In this document: positions 1-6,139 of the stretch, piece by piece
Position numbering within the stretch: position 1 is the stretch's first letter
How the letters are laid out: the number at the start of each line of letters is the position of its first letter
From: DATDUP01 sp035290345
GTDB taxonomy: Bacteria; Patescibacteriota; Patescibacteriia; Magasanikbacterales; UBA922
Direction: 5' to 3'
DNA length: 22,642 bases
Assembly (NCBI GenBank): GCA_035290345.1
Contig: DATDUP010000025.1
Location: 1 to 22,642, forward strand
The notes under the pieces: model-generated
What the model saw: the letters and a program-made list of their open reading frames with translations, nothing else
Database searches by the model: none
Told to the model about the DNA's origin: nothing
Made by a program: the position numbers and the translations under genes

Positions 1-899
1 CCGCCCGCCAGAACCAGCCGGCTAATGTGGTTGGCCTCAGGGTTGTGGGAATAATAAAATTGGAGGGCATCAGTAATTCCGGCCGCTAGTTTTTCTACCT
101 GTTCCACTATTATCTGCCAGCAGATAGATTCGCGGCGTTCAAAATTTAAGCCACTCTGGCGTTTCATCTCTTCTGCCTCTTCTACTTCAATATGTAAGCG
201 CTGGGCCAGGGCCGTGGTTAATAGCTCCCCGGAGAAGGGCAAAGACGTGCTGAATTGCACCAGATTGTTATCAAAAAAAATAAGGTTGGTGTTGGTAGCT
301 CCGATATTGGCGATTATTCGGGCTTCGTGGCCATAGTTCTTGTTGGCCGTTACCATAGCGCGAGCCAAGGAGAGGGCTTCTATTTCCAGAGCGACCACTC
401 CTAGTCCCAGACTCTCCAGGAGGTAGGTGTAACTGTCGGCTAATACCTTAGGGGCGGCTCCGATGAGGACTTGCATTATCTCTTCATCTTCAGAAGGGAT
501 GACCTGCCATTCTAAATAATAATTATCTTCGTCAAAGGGTATGTGTTTTTTAGCTTCCCAAATAATGTCGTCATCAATTATTTCAGCTGCTGATTTGCGT
601 AAGGAGATGAGTTTGATGAAGCAGCGAGATTCTGGTAAGGAGGCCACTACCCAAGGGCTTTGGACAGCTTTCTGATTGCCGGTGCCGGTAATAAGTTTTT
701 TAAGCCGGCTACGGACTTCTTCAGGTTTGGCTAATTCACCATTCACAATTAACCCCGGGGGAAAACTAATTGACCGGGCCCGTATTACTTCGTATTGCGG
801 ATGACGATATAAAAAAGAAGTATTACGTATCTGAACAAGTTTGGCAGAGAGGTCGCCGATGTCTAATCCAAAAGCGCCGGCGAAAGGGTTGCTGAACAT
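1..899 (-). CDS. pilM: Type IV pilus assembly protein PilM, C-terminus cut by window edge
   Basis: Actin-like ATPase-fold protein that sits on the cytoplasmic face of the inner membrane and links the pilus motor to the PilN/PilO alignment complex. My translation from the ATG at 899 begins MFSNPFAGAFGLDIGDLSAK; the GLDIGDLSAKLVQ stretch is the phosphate-1 loop of the FtsA/PilM fold. A second nucleotide-loop segment, IIANIGATNTNLIFF, lies near residue 200. About 299 residues are visible and the frame is open to base 1. PilM proteins are usually about 350 residues, so roughly 50 C-terminal residues lie outside the window. It follows pilC on the same strand, separated by a terminator and a -10 element, so it may be transcribed on its own. 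No Shine-Dalgarno sequence precedes the start. Confidence 0.85.
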   Translation of the reverse strand, partial: MFSNPFAGAFGLDIGDLSAKLVQIRNTSFLYRHPQYEVIRARSISFPPGLIVNGELAKPEEVRSRLKKLITGTGNQKAVQSPWVVASLPESRCFIKLISLRKSAAEIIDDDIIWEAKKHIPFDEDNYYLEWQVIPSEDEEIMQVLIGAAPKVLADSYTYLLESLGLGVVALEIEALSLARAMVTANKNYGHEARIIANIGATNTNLIFFDNNLVQFSTSLPFSGELLTTALAQRLHIEVEEAEEMKRQSGLNFERRESICWQIIVEQVEKLAAGITDALQFYYSHNPEANHISRLVLAG

Positions 900-907
900 A
901 TGGGTAT

Positions 908-913
908 ATTATA
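908..913 (-). promoter_or_regulatory. -10 element of a likely leaderless pilM promoter
   Basis: The minus strand reads a consensus TATAAT only 8 nt upstream of the pilM ATG, immediately after the pilC terminator T-run. A start about 7 nt downstream would fall within 1-3 nt of the ATG, giving an essentially leaderless mRNA. No convincing -35 is visible at 16-18 nt, because that stretch is the terminator stem. Confidence 0.45.
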
Positions 914-915
914 AC

Positions 916-947
916 AAAAAACTCCCCAAAAAGGGAGCCGGGGGAGT
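916..947 (-). terminator. Intrinsic terminator downstream of pilC
   Basis: On the minus strand ACTCCCC (941-947) pairs perfectly with GGGGAGT (921-927), 7 bp around a 13-nt loop, followed directly by six T residues (916-921). It begins 9 nt after the pilC stop codon. The loop also offers an alternative CTCCC/GGGAG stem. Confidence 0.75.
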
Positions 948-955
948 GGTGATGT

Positions 956-2068
956 TCAGAAGTTCTGCACCAAAGTGAACATGGGCATCACCACGGCCAC
1001 GGCTAAACCGGCCACGGCTAAACCAAGAATGATGATAATTACTGGTTCAATAATAGTGGCAAAATTTTTCATGGTTTTGTCCACTTCCTGACTGTAAAAA
1101 CTGGATAATTCATCCAGAAGTTGGTTTACTTCTCCTGATTTTTCTCCGACCATGATCATTTCTGTCACCATGGGAGGAAAGATCCTGGGTGATTCACCAA
1201 GTATCTCCGATAGCGGGGTACCCGTCTTTATTCTCTCCGCCGCCTGCTTCAATTTTTCTTGATAAATAAGATTAGAACAGGTCTCGGCCGTTATCTGAAT
1301 TGCTTCAATAATTTGGATGGCACTTTTTAATAAAGAAGAAAGAGTTAAAGAAAACCGCGCCAGATTAATTTTTTTTATCACTTGTCCGAAGATGGGGAGG
1401 CGGAGATTGAAATTATGGACCAAACGACGAAAGGCGACAAAATGACGCAGGCTATAGATGAATGAAGTGAGGCCGAGGACTAGAGCGAGGCTGAGGATGG
1501 TTAAGTTGAGGGGGTTACTAAAAAAGTCGGTGATGGCTAACAAAATTCTAGTGGCCAGAGGGAGGTCGGTGCCAAATTCATCGAACAGAGTCATTAGTTT
1601 TGGTAGGACTACGGTCACCATCATGATGCCAATGCCTATCATGGCAGTGATGATAACAGCGGGGTAAATTAAAGCGCCGCGGATACTGGAGTTTAAATCA
1701 TAAGTTTTGTGCATCTGTCCGGCGATTTGTTTGAGGGATTCCTCCAATTTGCCCGAGACTTCTCCGGCGGCGATCATCTTTACATAAATATGAGGAAAGG
1801 CGCGGGGGAATTTGCCCAGGACTTCGCTCAAAGGTTGGCCTTGTTCAACGCCAGCTTTTACCTGGCCAATAATCCCTCGTAATTTTCGGTTTTGGATTTC
1901 TCGACTCAACACTCCCAAGCCTTCGGTCAAAGAAAGACCGGCATGAAGCATGGTATGCAGATGCTCTACAAAGTGAATTTTCGAAACAAAAGGGATACGG
2001 GTTAAGTAGGTGACAACAAAAGAGTTTAATTTTAATTCCAGTGTTGATGGTAGTTTTTCCGTTCCCAT
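956..2068 (-). CDS. pilC: Type IV pilus inner-membrane platform protein PilC (GspF family)
   Basis: Polytopic inner-membrane platform protein that couples the PilB ATPase to pilin insertion into the growing pilus. It has 370 residues, normal for the family. The two GspF domains are visible: repeat one at about residues 32-158 (FVEHLHTMLHAGLSLTEGL) and repeat two at about 235-360 (FSLTLSSLLKSAIQIIEAI). Three hydrophobic segments lie near residues 134-156, 187-207 and 342-363. The ATG at 2068 lies 6 nt after the pilB stop, so pilB and pilC are clearly co-transcribed. There is no Shine-Dalgarno motif, so translational coupling to pilB is likely. A strong terminator follows the stop codon. Confidence 0.93.
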   Translation of the reverse strand: MGTEKLPSTLELKLNSFVVTYLTRIPFVSKIHFVEHLHTMLHAGLSLTEGLGVLSREIQNRKLRGIIGQVKAGVEQGQPLSEVLGKFPRAFPHIYVKMIAAGEVSGKLEESLKQIAGQMHKTYDLNSSIRGALIYPAVIITAMIGIGIMMVTVVLPKLMTLFDEFGTDLPLATRILLAITDFFSNPLNLTILSLALVLGLTSFIYSLRHFVAFRRLVHNFNLRLPIFGQVIKKINLARFSLTLSSLLKSAIQIIEAIQITAETCSNLIYQEKLKQAAERIKTGTPLSEILGESPRIFPPMVTEMIMVGEKSGEVNQLLDELSSFYSQEVDKTMKNFATIIEPVIIIILGLAVAGLAVAVVMPMFTLVQNF

Positions 2069-2074
2069 ATTAAT

Positions 2075-3802
2075 TTATTCTTTGGTCACGCGGAGTATTT
2101 CCGAGATGGAAGTAATGCCCTGTTTGGCCTTAATCAAACCATCTTCCAGCATGGTCAACATACCCTCTGCCCTGGCGATCACCTTAATTTCTTCAGCCGA
2201 AGCTCGGGCGTTAATTTTTTCAATTAATTTATTGCTAATCTCCAAGACTTCGTAAATACCGATTCGGCTTTTGTATCCGCTATTGCCACAACGAGAACAA
2301 CCCCGACCCTGGAAGAAGGTAACGGTTTCCAGTCCGGTTTCTGCCTCAGTGAGTTTTATTCCTTGAGCTTTGAAGAGGGTCAGGATTTTAGGCGCATCGA
2401 GCATTCGGGTCAGTTCCGCTAGTGCGGTTTTATCTAATTTATATTCCTCCCGACAGAAGGGACAGATTTTGCGCACTAGCCGCTGGGCGACAATGATATT
2501 AGTAGTAAAAGCAATCAAGAAAGGTGGCACGCCCATATTGATCAGCCGCGGTAGAGCCGTGGGGGCATCATTAGTGTGCAGGGTGGAGAGGACAAGGTGG
2601 CCGGTCATGGCAGCGTGAATGGCGATTTCCGCAGTTTCTTCGTCTCGGATTTCTCCCACCATGATAATGTTTGGGTCTTGGCGGAGAAAAGCCCGCAAGC
2701 CAGCAGCAAAAGTGAAACCAACTTGGGGGTTGATTTGACTTTGATTGATTCCTTTCACATGATATTCAATTGGGTCCTCAATCGTACTAATGTTTACCTC
2801 CGGGCGGTTAAGGATGCCAAGAATAGAATAAAGAGTGGTGGTTTTGCCGGATCCCGTCGGACCAGTGACCAAGATTGTTCCGTGGGGTTTTTTGATAGCC
2901 CTTTCTACCAGTTGTTTAGGTCCTGGGAGAAAACCAAGATCATCAAGAGTAAGAGGTTTCTGTCCTTCATGCAAAATACGCATGACCACCTTTTCACCGT
3001 CATAGACAGGGATGATGGATACGCGGAAGGAGAGCTTCTCATCTTGGATCTTTAATTTGAAGCGTCCGTCTTGCGGTTTCATGTGTTCATCGATTTTTAA
3101 TTCAGCCATTATCTTTATTCTGGCCATGATTCCCTCTTGTACGTCTTTGGGTAAAGACATGACTGAGTGGAGCAGGCCATCGACTCGGTAACGGACAGTC
3201 ACTTCTTTTTCAGTTGGTTCAATATGAATATCACTCGCCCCCTCATAGACAGCATGTTCCACGATGCTATTGACGATATTGATAATAGGTAATTCTTCGG
3301 CCGCTTTTTTTAAGTCGCCTTCCTTAGCTCCTTCTCCATCTTTCAATTGGGTAATAGCCAGATCAGATTGTAAATCGGCATGATAACGGCGCAGAGCATC
3401 TTTAAGGCTTTGGGGGTTAGTAAGGAAGACCTTGGTTTTTAATCCGATTTTGCGATGAAGAAACTCGATGGTCTGAATATCGGTCGGGTCAAGAGTGGCC
3501 AAGCTGATTTCATTTTTATCTTTGGCAAAAGCAACGATCTCGTGGGTTTGAGCCAGAGGCGCGGGTACAAGATTGAGGACTTCTTTGTCTATTTCCCTAC
3601 CTCGGAGTTCAATAAAAGGCATTCCCAAGGATGTGGCGGCTTGTTTGTACAGCTCCACTTCATCCACCAGGCCAGCTTCCAGAACGCAATTTTCTGCTTC
3701 TGTTCCGCACTTTTTGGCTTGATTAAAACATTTTTTTATTGCTCCTTCATCCACGGAAAAGTGGTTTTTCAATAGGTCCAATAAGAGTTCGTATGGTAGC
3801 AT
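2075..3802 (-). CDS. pilB: Type IV pilus assembly ATPase PilB (GspE family)
   Basis: Hexameric cytoplasmic ATPase that powers pilus extension. I place the start at the ATG at 3802 (MLPYELLLDLLKNHF, 575 residues). A longer frame reaches 3892, but its extra 30 residues run through the promoter and do not resemble the family. The N-terminal GspE/MshEN domain covers about residues 1-150. Walker A, GPTGSGKTTT, is at about 314-323, followed by the Asp box, Walker B (IIMVGEIRDEETA) and the His box (TGHLVLSTLHTNDA). Two CxxC pairs (CPFC at 447-450, CSRC at 502-505) form the zinc site typical of PilB/GspE and argue for extension rather than PilT-type retraction. It is the first gene of the pilB-pilC operon and diverges from rpsF. 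Confidence 0.93.
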   Translation of the reverse strand: MLPYELLLDLLKNHFSVDEGAIKKCFNQAKKCGTEAENCVLEAGLVDEVELYKQAATSLGMPFIELRGREIDKEVLNLVPAPLAQTHEIVAFAKDKNEISLATLDPTDIQTIEFLHRKIGLKTKVFLTNPQSLKDALRRYHADLQSDLAITQLKDGEGAKEGDLKKAAEELPIINIVNSIVEHAVYEGASDIHIEPTEKEVTVRYRVDGLLHSVMSLPKDVQEGIMARIKIMAELKIDEHMKPQDGRFKLKIQDEKLSFRVSIIPVYDGEKVVMRILHEGQKPLTLDDLGFLPGPKQLVERAIKKPHGTILVTGPTGSGKTTTLYSILGILNRPEVNISTIEDPIEYHVKGINQSQINPQVGFTFAAGLRAFLRQDPNIIMVGEIRDEETAEIAIHAAMTGHLVLSTLHTNDAPTALPRLINMGVPPFLIAFTTNIIVAQRLVRKICPFCREEYKLDKTALAELTRMLDAPKILTLFKAQGIKLTEAETGLETVTFFQGRGCSRCGNSGYKSRIGIYEVLEISNKLIEKINARASAEEIKVIARAEGMLTMLEDGLIKAKQGITSISEILRVTKE

Positions 3803-3824
3803 AGTTAAGGGATATATTGGGAAT

Positions 3825-3833
3825 AGTATACCA
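3825..3833 (-). promoter_or_regulatory. Extended -10 promoter of pilB
   Basis: The minus strand reads TGGTATACT, an extended -10 (TG-N-TATACT). No -35 match is present at the right distance, which fits an extended -10 promoter. Transcription would begin near 3818, giving a leader of about 16 nt before the pilB ATG. Confidence 0.5.
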
Positions 3834-3855
3834 TAAAACCGCTCGGACCAGCCAC

Positions 3856-3884
3856 TTGACAGCTTTTCACCTCCATGATATATT
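3856..3884 (+). promoter_or_regulatory. Consensus promoter of the rpsF-ssb-rpsR operon
   Basis: Perfect -35 TTGACA (3856-3861), 17-nt spacer, -10 TATATT (3879-3884). The predicted start is near 3891, about 30 nt before the rpsF ATG at 3921. The ATG at 3885 abuts the -10 and lies upstream of the predicted transcript, so it cannot be the translation start. Confidence 0.8.
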
Positions 3885-3920
3885 ATGCCCACTGTTTTAA
3901 ATTATTTTTTTAGGTTATTT

Positions 3921-4475
3921 ATGCAGAATTACGAGCTGTTATTGATCCTGCCCGGCACGCTCGCCGAGAGTGAAGTCGCGCCAGTGATCGAAAATGTCAA
4001 ACAGATCATTACTGAAAATGGTGGTCAGGAAATATCAGTAGAAACTGATGAGAAGCGTCGTTTGGCGTATCCCATCAAAAATATTCGCTACGGCTACTTC
4101 AATCTGGTATTTTTTCAAGCCGAGACTGAAGTTGTGGAAGTGATCAAGAAAAAATTATTGATTGTACCAAATGTGTTGCGCGTCTTGGTGTCTAAATATG
4201 ACCCACAGGTAAACAAAAGTCGGAAAATAAACTTTGGCCTATTAGCTGGAGAAGAAGGAATACGGCCGAGAGAAGAGAAGACAACCAGTGAGTCAGAGGT
4301 GGCCACTAGCCCCGTGATTGCCGAAGGACTGGGTGGGGCGGAGAAAGTAGAAATGAAGGAACAGGGAGAAGAAAAGAAGATAGAAGAGAAGACAGAACCA
4401 AAAGGCGAAGTTGATTTGCAGGATATTGACAAGAAGTTGGATGAGATTTTGGAAATTGACCTAACCAATGTTTAA
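3921..4475 (+). CDS. rpsF: 30S ribosomal protein bS6 with long acidic C-terminal extension
   Basis: bS6 binds S18 and 16S rRNA on the platform of the small subunit. The start at 3921 gives MQNYELLLILPGTLAESEV, the normal bS6 N-terminus. The core follows with YPIKNIRYGYFNLVFF and ends near residue 100. Residues from about 110 to 184 form a charged, Glu/Lys-rich tail (EKVEMKEQGEEKKIEEK) ending in DLQDIDKKLDEILEIDLTNV. Typical bS6 is 95-135 residues, so this 184-residue form is clearly extended; the final Asp/Leu-rich helix recurs in other CPR bS6 proteins as far as I recall. An in-frame ATG at 3885 lies in the promoter and is rejected. It is the first gene of the rpsF-ssb-rpsR operon and has no Shine-Dalgarno sequence. 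Confidence 0.93.
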   Translation: MQNYELLLILPGTLAESEVAPVIENVKQIITENGGQEISVETDEKRRLAYPIKNIRYGYFNLVFFQAETEVVEVIKKKLLIVPNVLRVLVSKYDPQVNKSRKINFGLLAGEEGIRPREEKTTSESEVATSPVIAEGLGGAEKVEMKEQGEEKKIEEKTEPKGEVDLQDIDKKLDEILEIDLTNV

Positions 4476-4537
4476 TAAGAGGTGACTGCTCGAAGGGGGG
4501 CAATCGAAACCTTTTATTCATACTAAATGATTAATCT

Positions 4538-4972
4538 ATGGACCTCAACCGAGCTACTTTACTTGGTCGCCTAAGTCGGGACCCAGAAGTAAGGAATACT
4601 CCAGGGGGAGCGACTGTCGCTTCTTTCTCGGTGGCCACTGGACGGGTTTGGACTGACCAGAGTGGCAACAAGCAAGAGAAGACGGAGTTCCACAATTGTG
4701 TGGTTTGGGGGAAGTTGGCGGAGATAGCTGGGCAGTATCTGAGCAAGGGACGGCGAGTGTATATAGAAGGCCGTCTGGAAACACGTGATTGGACCGGACA
4801 AGACGGCGTGCGCCGATTCCGGACAGAAGTGATTGTTGATAATTTCATCATGTTAGATGGCCCACGAGGTACGAATACCAGCCAACCAGCGGAAAGTGCT
4901 GGATCACGTCAAGCCTTGCCAGTGGTGGAGGTGCCAGAGGAGGAGATAAAGGTAGAAGATATTCCTTTCTAA
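4538..4972 (+). CDS. ssb: Single-stranded DNA-binding protein
   Basis: Tetrameric SSB that coats single-stranded DNA in replication, recombination and repair. It has 144 residues. The OB fold covers about residues 1-108, with the family signature MDLNRATLLGRLSRDPEVR at the N-terminus and the strand VWGKLAEIAGQYLSKGRRV in the middle. A short linker leads to an acidic tip ending EDIPF, the conserved tail that recruits partner proteins. It lies between rpsF and rpsR, the usual bacterial arrangement, 62 nt after rpsF. No Shine-Dalgarno sequence is visible in the AT-rich stretch before the ATG. Confidence 0.95.
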   Translation: MDLNRATLLGRLSRDPEVRNTPGGATVASFSVATGRVWTDQSGNKQEKTEFHNCVVWGKLAEIAGQYLSKGRRVYIEGRLETRDWTGQDGVRRFRTEVIVDNFIMLDGPRGTNTSQPAESAGSRQALPVVEVPEEEIKVEDIPF

Positions 4973-4993
4973 AAACACGAACTTAATAAATTT

Positions 4994-5209
4994 ATGGAGA
5001 AGAAACAAATAAAGGTCTGTCATTACTGCGAGAATCATCTCGTTGATGTTGATTATAAAGATGTTCAGACTTTGCGTCGGTTTGTCTCTTCTTATCTAAA
5101 GATTGCCCCCCGTCGGCGCAGTGGTCTCTGTGCGTGGCATCAAAGAAAAGTGGCGAAAGCCATTAAGCAGGCCCGCATTGCCGGTCTAATGGGTTTCTGT
5201 CCCAGATAA
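4994..5209 (+). CDS. rpsR: 30S ribosomal protein bS18
   Basis: Small-subunit platform protein that pairs with bS6. It has 71 residues, with the core DVQTLRRFVSSYLKIAPRRR and the basic helix HQRKVAKAIKQARIAGLMGF. The N-terminus has a CHYCE pair and there is a Cys in GLCAWH, a pattern compatible with zinc-binding S18 forms. It lies 21 nt after ssb. In most bacteria rplI (bL9) follows; here a strong terminator follows instead, consistent with reports that some CPR lineages lack bL9. Confidence 0.94.
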   Translation: MEKKQIKVCHYCENHLVDVDYKDVQTLRRFVSSYLKIAPRRRSGLCAWHQRKVAKAIKQARIAGLMGFCPR

Positions 5210-5229
5210 GGAAGAGAAAAAAGATGATT

Positions 5230-5254
5230 AAAACCAGGTGAAAAGCCTGGTTTT
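5230..5254 (+). terminator. Intrinsic terminator of the rpsF-ssb-rpsR operon
   Basis: Perfect 9-bp stem AAAACCAGG (5230-5238) / CCTGGTTTT (5246-5254) around a 7-nt loop, 20 nt after the rpsR stop. The closing T residues also supply the first two bases of the next -35 element. Confidence 0.85.
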
Positions 5255-5281
5255 GACGTTAATAAATAAAAATGATATACC
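5253..5281 (+). promoter_or_regulatory. Promoter of the small 5.3-5.7 kb locus
   Basis: -35 TTGACG (5253-5258), exactly 17 nt, then -10 TATACC (5276-5281) preceded by TGA, which makes an extended -10. The predicted start is near 5288. The -35 overlaps the U-tract of the rpsR terminator. Confidence 0.55.
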
Positions 5282-5318
5282 AGAATTGTTCAAACACGGG
5301 CTAGGGGGGAGGTGAAAA

Positions 5319-5612
5319 ATGGGGACAAGTTCTAGTCTAGTGTTGATGTGTCTGCTAGAAAGAGAAGTGAGTGACCTGGTCAGTATTTGCCCACGATCCA
5401 AGGAGCCACCAGGAAAACAAGAAAAGCAGATGAAGAGGATTGTCTTCATCCTGCTACTCCTTGATCGCTTTCCTCCAGCTGAGGAAGAACGGGGGCATGT
5501 TATCCGTTCTCTCCACCTGCTACAAAGGCAAGCGATCGAATTTCCTGGTCTCTTGGGGGTGAGGTTGGCTCAATGTCTGGGCCAATCTTTGGGCAACTTG
5601 ATCCCAAATTGA
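5319..5612 (+). CDS. Hypothetical 97-residue protein
   Basis: I do not recognise this product. The case for a gene is a promoter at 5253-5281 and a near-perfect Shine-Dalgarno sequence (GGGGGGAGGTG, with GGAGG 6 nt before the ATG), which is rare in this window. The translation starts MGTSSSLVLMCLLEREVSDL, has a Lys/Gln/Glu-rich middle, a hydrophobic run RIVFILLLLDRF near residue 41, and amphipathic helical sequence to the end (LGVRLAQCLGQSLGNLIPN). There is no clear signal peptide or known motif. Against a gene: the DNA is full of strong inverted repeats that would suit a structured RNA, and Leu codon choice (CTG, CTA, CTC) differs from the TTG/TTA-rich neighbours. Confidence 0.45.
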   Translation: MGTSSSLVLMCLLEREVSDLVSICPRSKEPPGKQEKQMKRIVFILLLLDRFPPAEEERGHVIRSLHLLQRQAIEFPGLLGVRLAQCLGQSLGNLIPN

Positions 5613-5624
5613 AAGGAGGGTGTC

Positions 5625-5711
5625 ATGAGTGAGACTGGTCCCGTGCCAGGCCCGCCGATCATAAGTTGTCGCGCGGGCCTTGCTGTTTGTGTAAAAACTG
5701 TGGATAAATAA
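5625..5711 (+). CDS. Possible 28-residue peptide
   Basis: A short frame starting MSETGPVPGPPIISCRAGLA and ending CVKTVDK. It is preceded by AAAGGAGGG with GGAGG 5 nt from the ATG, and lies 12 nt after the stop of the preceding 97-codon frame. Its middle is the GC-rich stem AGGCCCGC/GCGGGCCT, so the sequence may instead be the 3' stem of an RNA. The support is the ribosome-binding site and spacing only. Confidence 0.2.
   Translation: MSETGPVPGPPIISCRAGLAVCVKTVDK
5648..5690 (+). terminator. GC-rich stem-loop, possible terminator
   Basis: AGGCCCGC (5648-5655) pairs perfectly with GCGGGCCT (5673-5680) across 17 nt. The following bases are T-rich but interrupted (TGCTGTTTGTGT), so termination would be imperfect. 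It would end the transcript of the small locus. Confidence 0.4.
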
Positions 5712-5798
5712 ACAGAAAATTAGATAAATAGTGGCCAGGTTGTTGTTTTTTCTTATATTTTAGCCAAACTTGACAAATATTGTTTGGTCATATCCAAT

Positions 5799-5827
5799 TT
5801 GACAACTATAAGGAATCAGTGTATGAT
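5799..5827 (+). promoter_or_regulatory. Consensus promoter of rpoBC
   Basis: -35 TTGACA (5799-5804), 17-nt spacer, -10 TATGAT (5822-5827). The predicted start near 5834 leaves a leader of about 305 nt before rpoB. A second TTGACA at 5770-5775 lacks a good -10. A TGTGT-TATAAA extended -10 at 6076-6086 could be an internal, proximal promoter. Confidence 0.7.
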
Positions 5828-5833
5828 TAGGGC

Positions 5834-6139
5834 ACTTTGTTTTTCGCTAAAAAGCTAATATTTTAGCAAAGTTCCGGTTAATTATTGTCCTTACCATCTG
5901 CCCCTTTGTGGGAAAAGAGTAATAAAAGATGGTAACAGTAACTTAACTTACCACATTTGTGGCCACTCTCTGGCTCCTCACCAGGACCATGGGGTGTGAG
6001 AAATAAGGCACATGCGTCGCCAAAATCTTCGTCAAGCTAGTCGTTAGTAAAAACACCGAAAAAGGGGTGATTTTTTGTGTTATAAATTTGCTGGTAAGGA
6101 TTGCCAACAAACTCATAACTCAAAAATAATACTCACCTT
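5834..6139 (+). promoter_or_regulatory. Long structured 5' leader of rpoB
   Basis: No gene of normal size occupies this stretch. Stems seen in order: GCTAAAA/TTTTAGC (5846-5867); a perfect 9-bp TTACCATCT/AGATGGTAA (5891-5935); CCAC/GTGG near 5951-5962; and two mutually exclusive stems, CTGG/CCAG (5970-5984) and CTCAC/GTGAG (5977-6000). Then comes an 11-codon frame (6012-6047; MRRQNLRQASR, four Arg) that ends 1 nt before a terminator-like hairpin with six T residues (6049-6076). rpoB starts 63 nt later. This layout resembles a transcription-attenuation leader. Regulation is inferred, and no known riboswitch or L10-leader motif was recognised. Confidence 0.45.
6049..6076 (+). terminator. Terminator-like hairpin inside the rpoB leader
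   Basis: AAAAACACC (6049-6057) faces GGTG-A-TTTTT (6066-6075), a 9-bp stem with one bulged A, ending in a T6 run (6071-6076). The GC part is only 4 bp, so it would be a weak or conditional terminator. Confidence 0.35.

Larger units (their letters stand above)
5288..5690 (+). ncRNA. Candidate structured RNA of about 400 nt (alternative to a small gene)
   Basis: The transcript expected from the promoter at 5253-5281 has an unusual density of strong stems. CAAACA (5291-5296) can pair with TGTTTG (5684-5689), closing the whole region. GCAG-ATGAAGA / TCTTCATCCTGC (5426-5455) is 11 bp with one bulge and a 6-nt loop. GATCGCTT (5463-5470) pairs with AAGCGATC downstream. Others are TTCCTC/GAGGAA (5470-5486), AGAACGG/CCGTTCT (5486-5510), TTGGCTCA/TGGGCCAA (5565-5585) and AGGCCCGC/GCGGGCCT (5648-5680). 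None of the hallmarks of RNase P RNA, tmRNA, SRP RNA or 6S RNA is evident. It competes with the coding interpretation below; I cannot decide between them by eye. Confidence 0.35.

Noticed and set aside
3885..3920. Longer rpsF start at the ATG at 3885
   Set aside because: This ATG abuts the -10 element and lies upstream of the predicted transcript; the extra residues are not part of bS6.
4045..4052. Second CTGATGAG, possible hammerhead core in rpsF
   Set aside because: No matching helix II, GAAA strand or cleavage triplet follows; it encodes conserved bS6 residues.
5288..5690. RNase P RNA, tmRNA, SRP RNA or 6S RNA in the region before rpoB
   Set aside because: No GAGGAAAGTCC-type P4 strand, no tRNA-like 3' end with CCA, no SRP loop motif; both strands were read.
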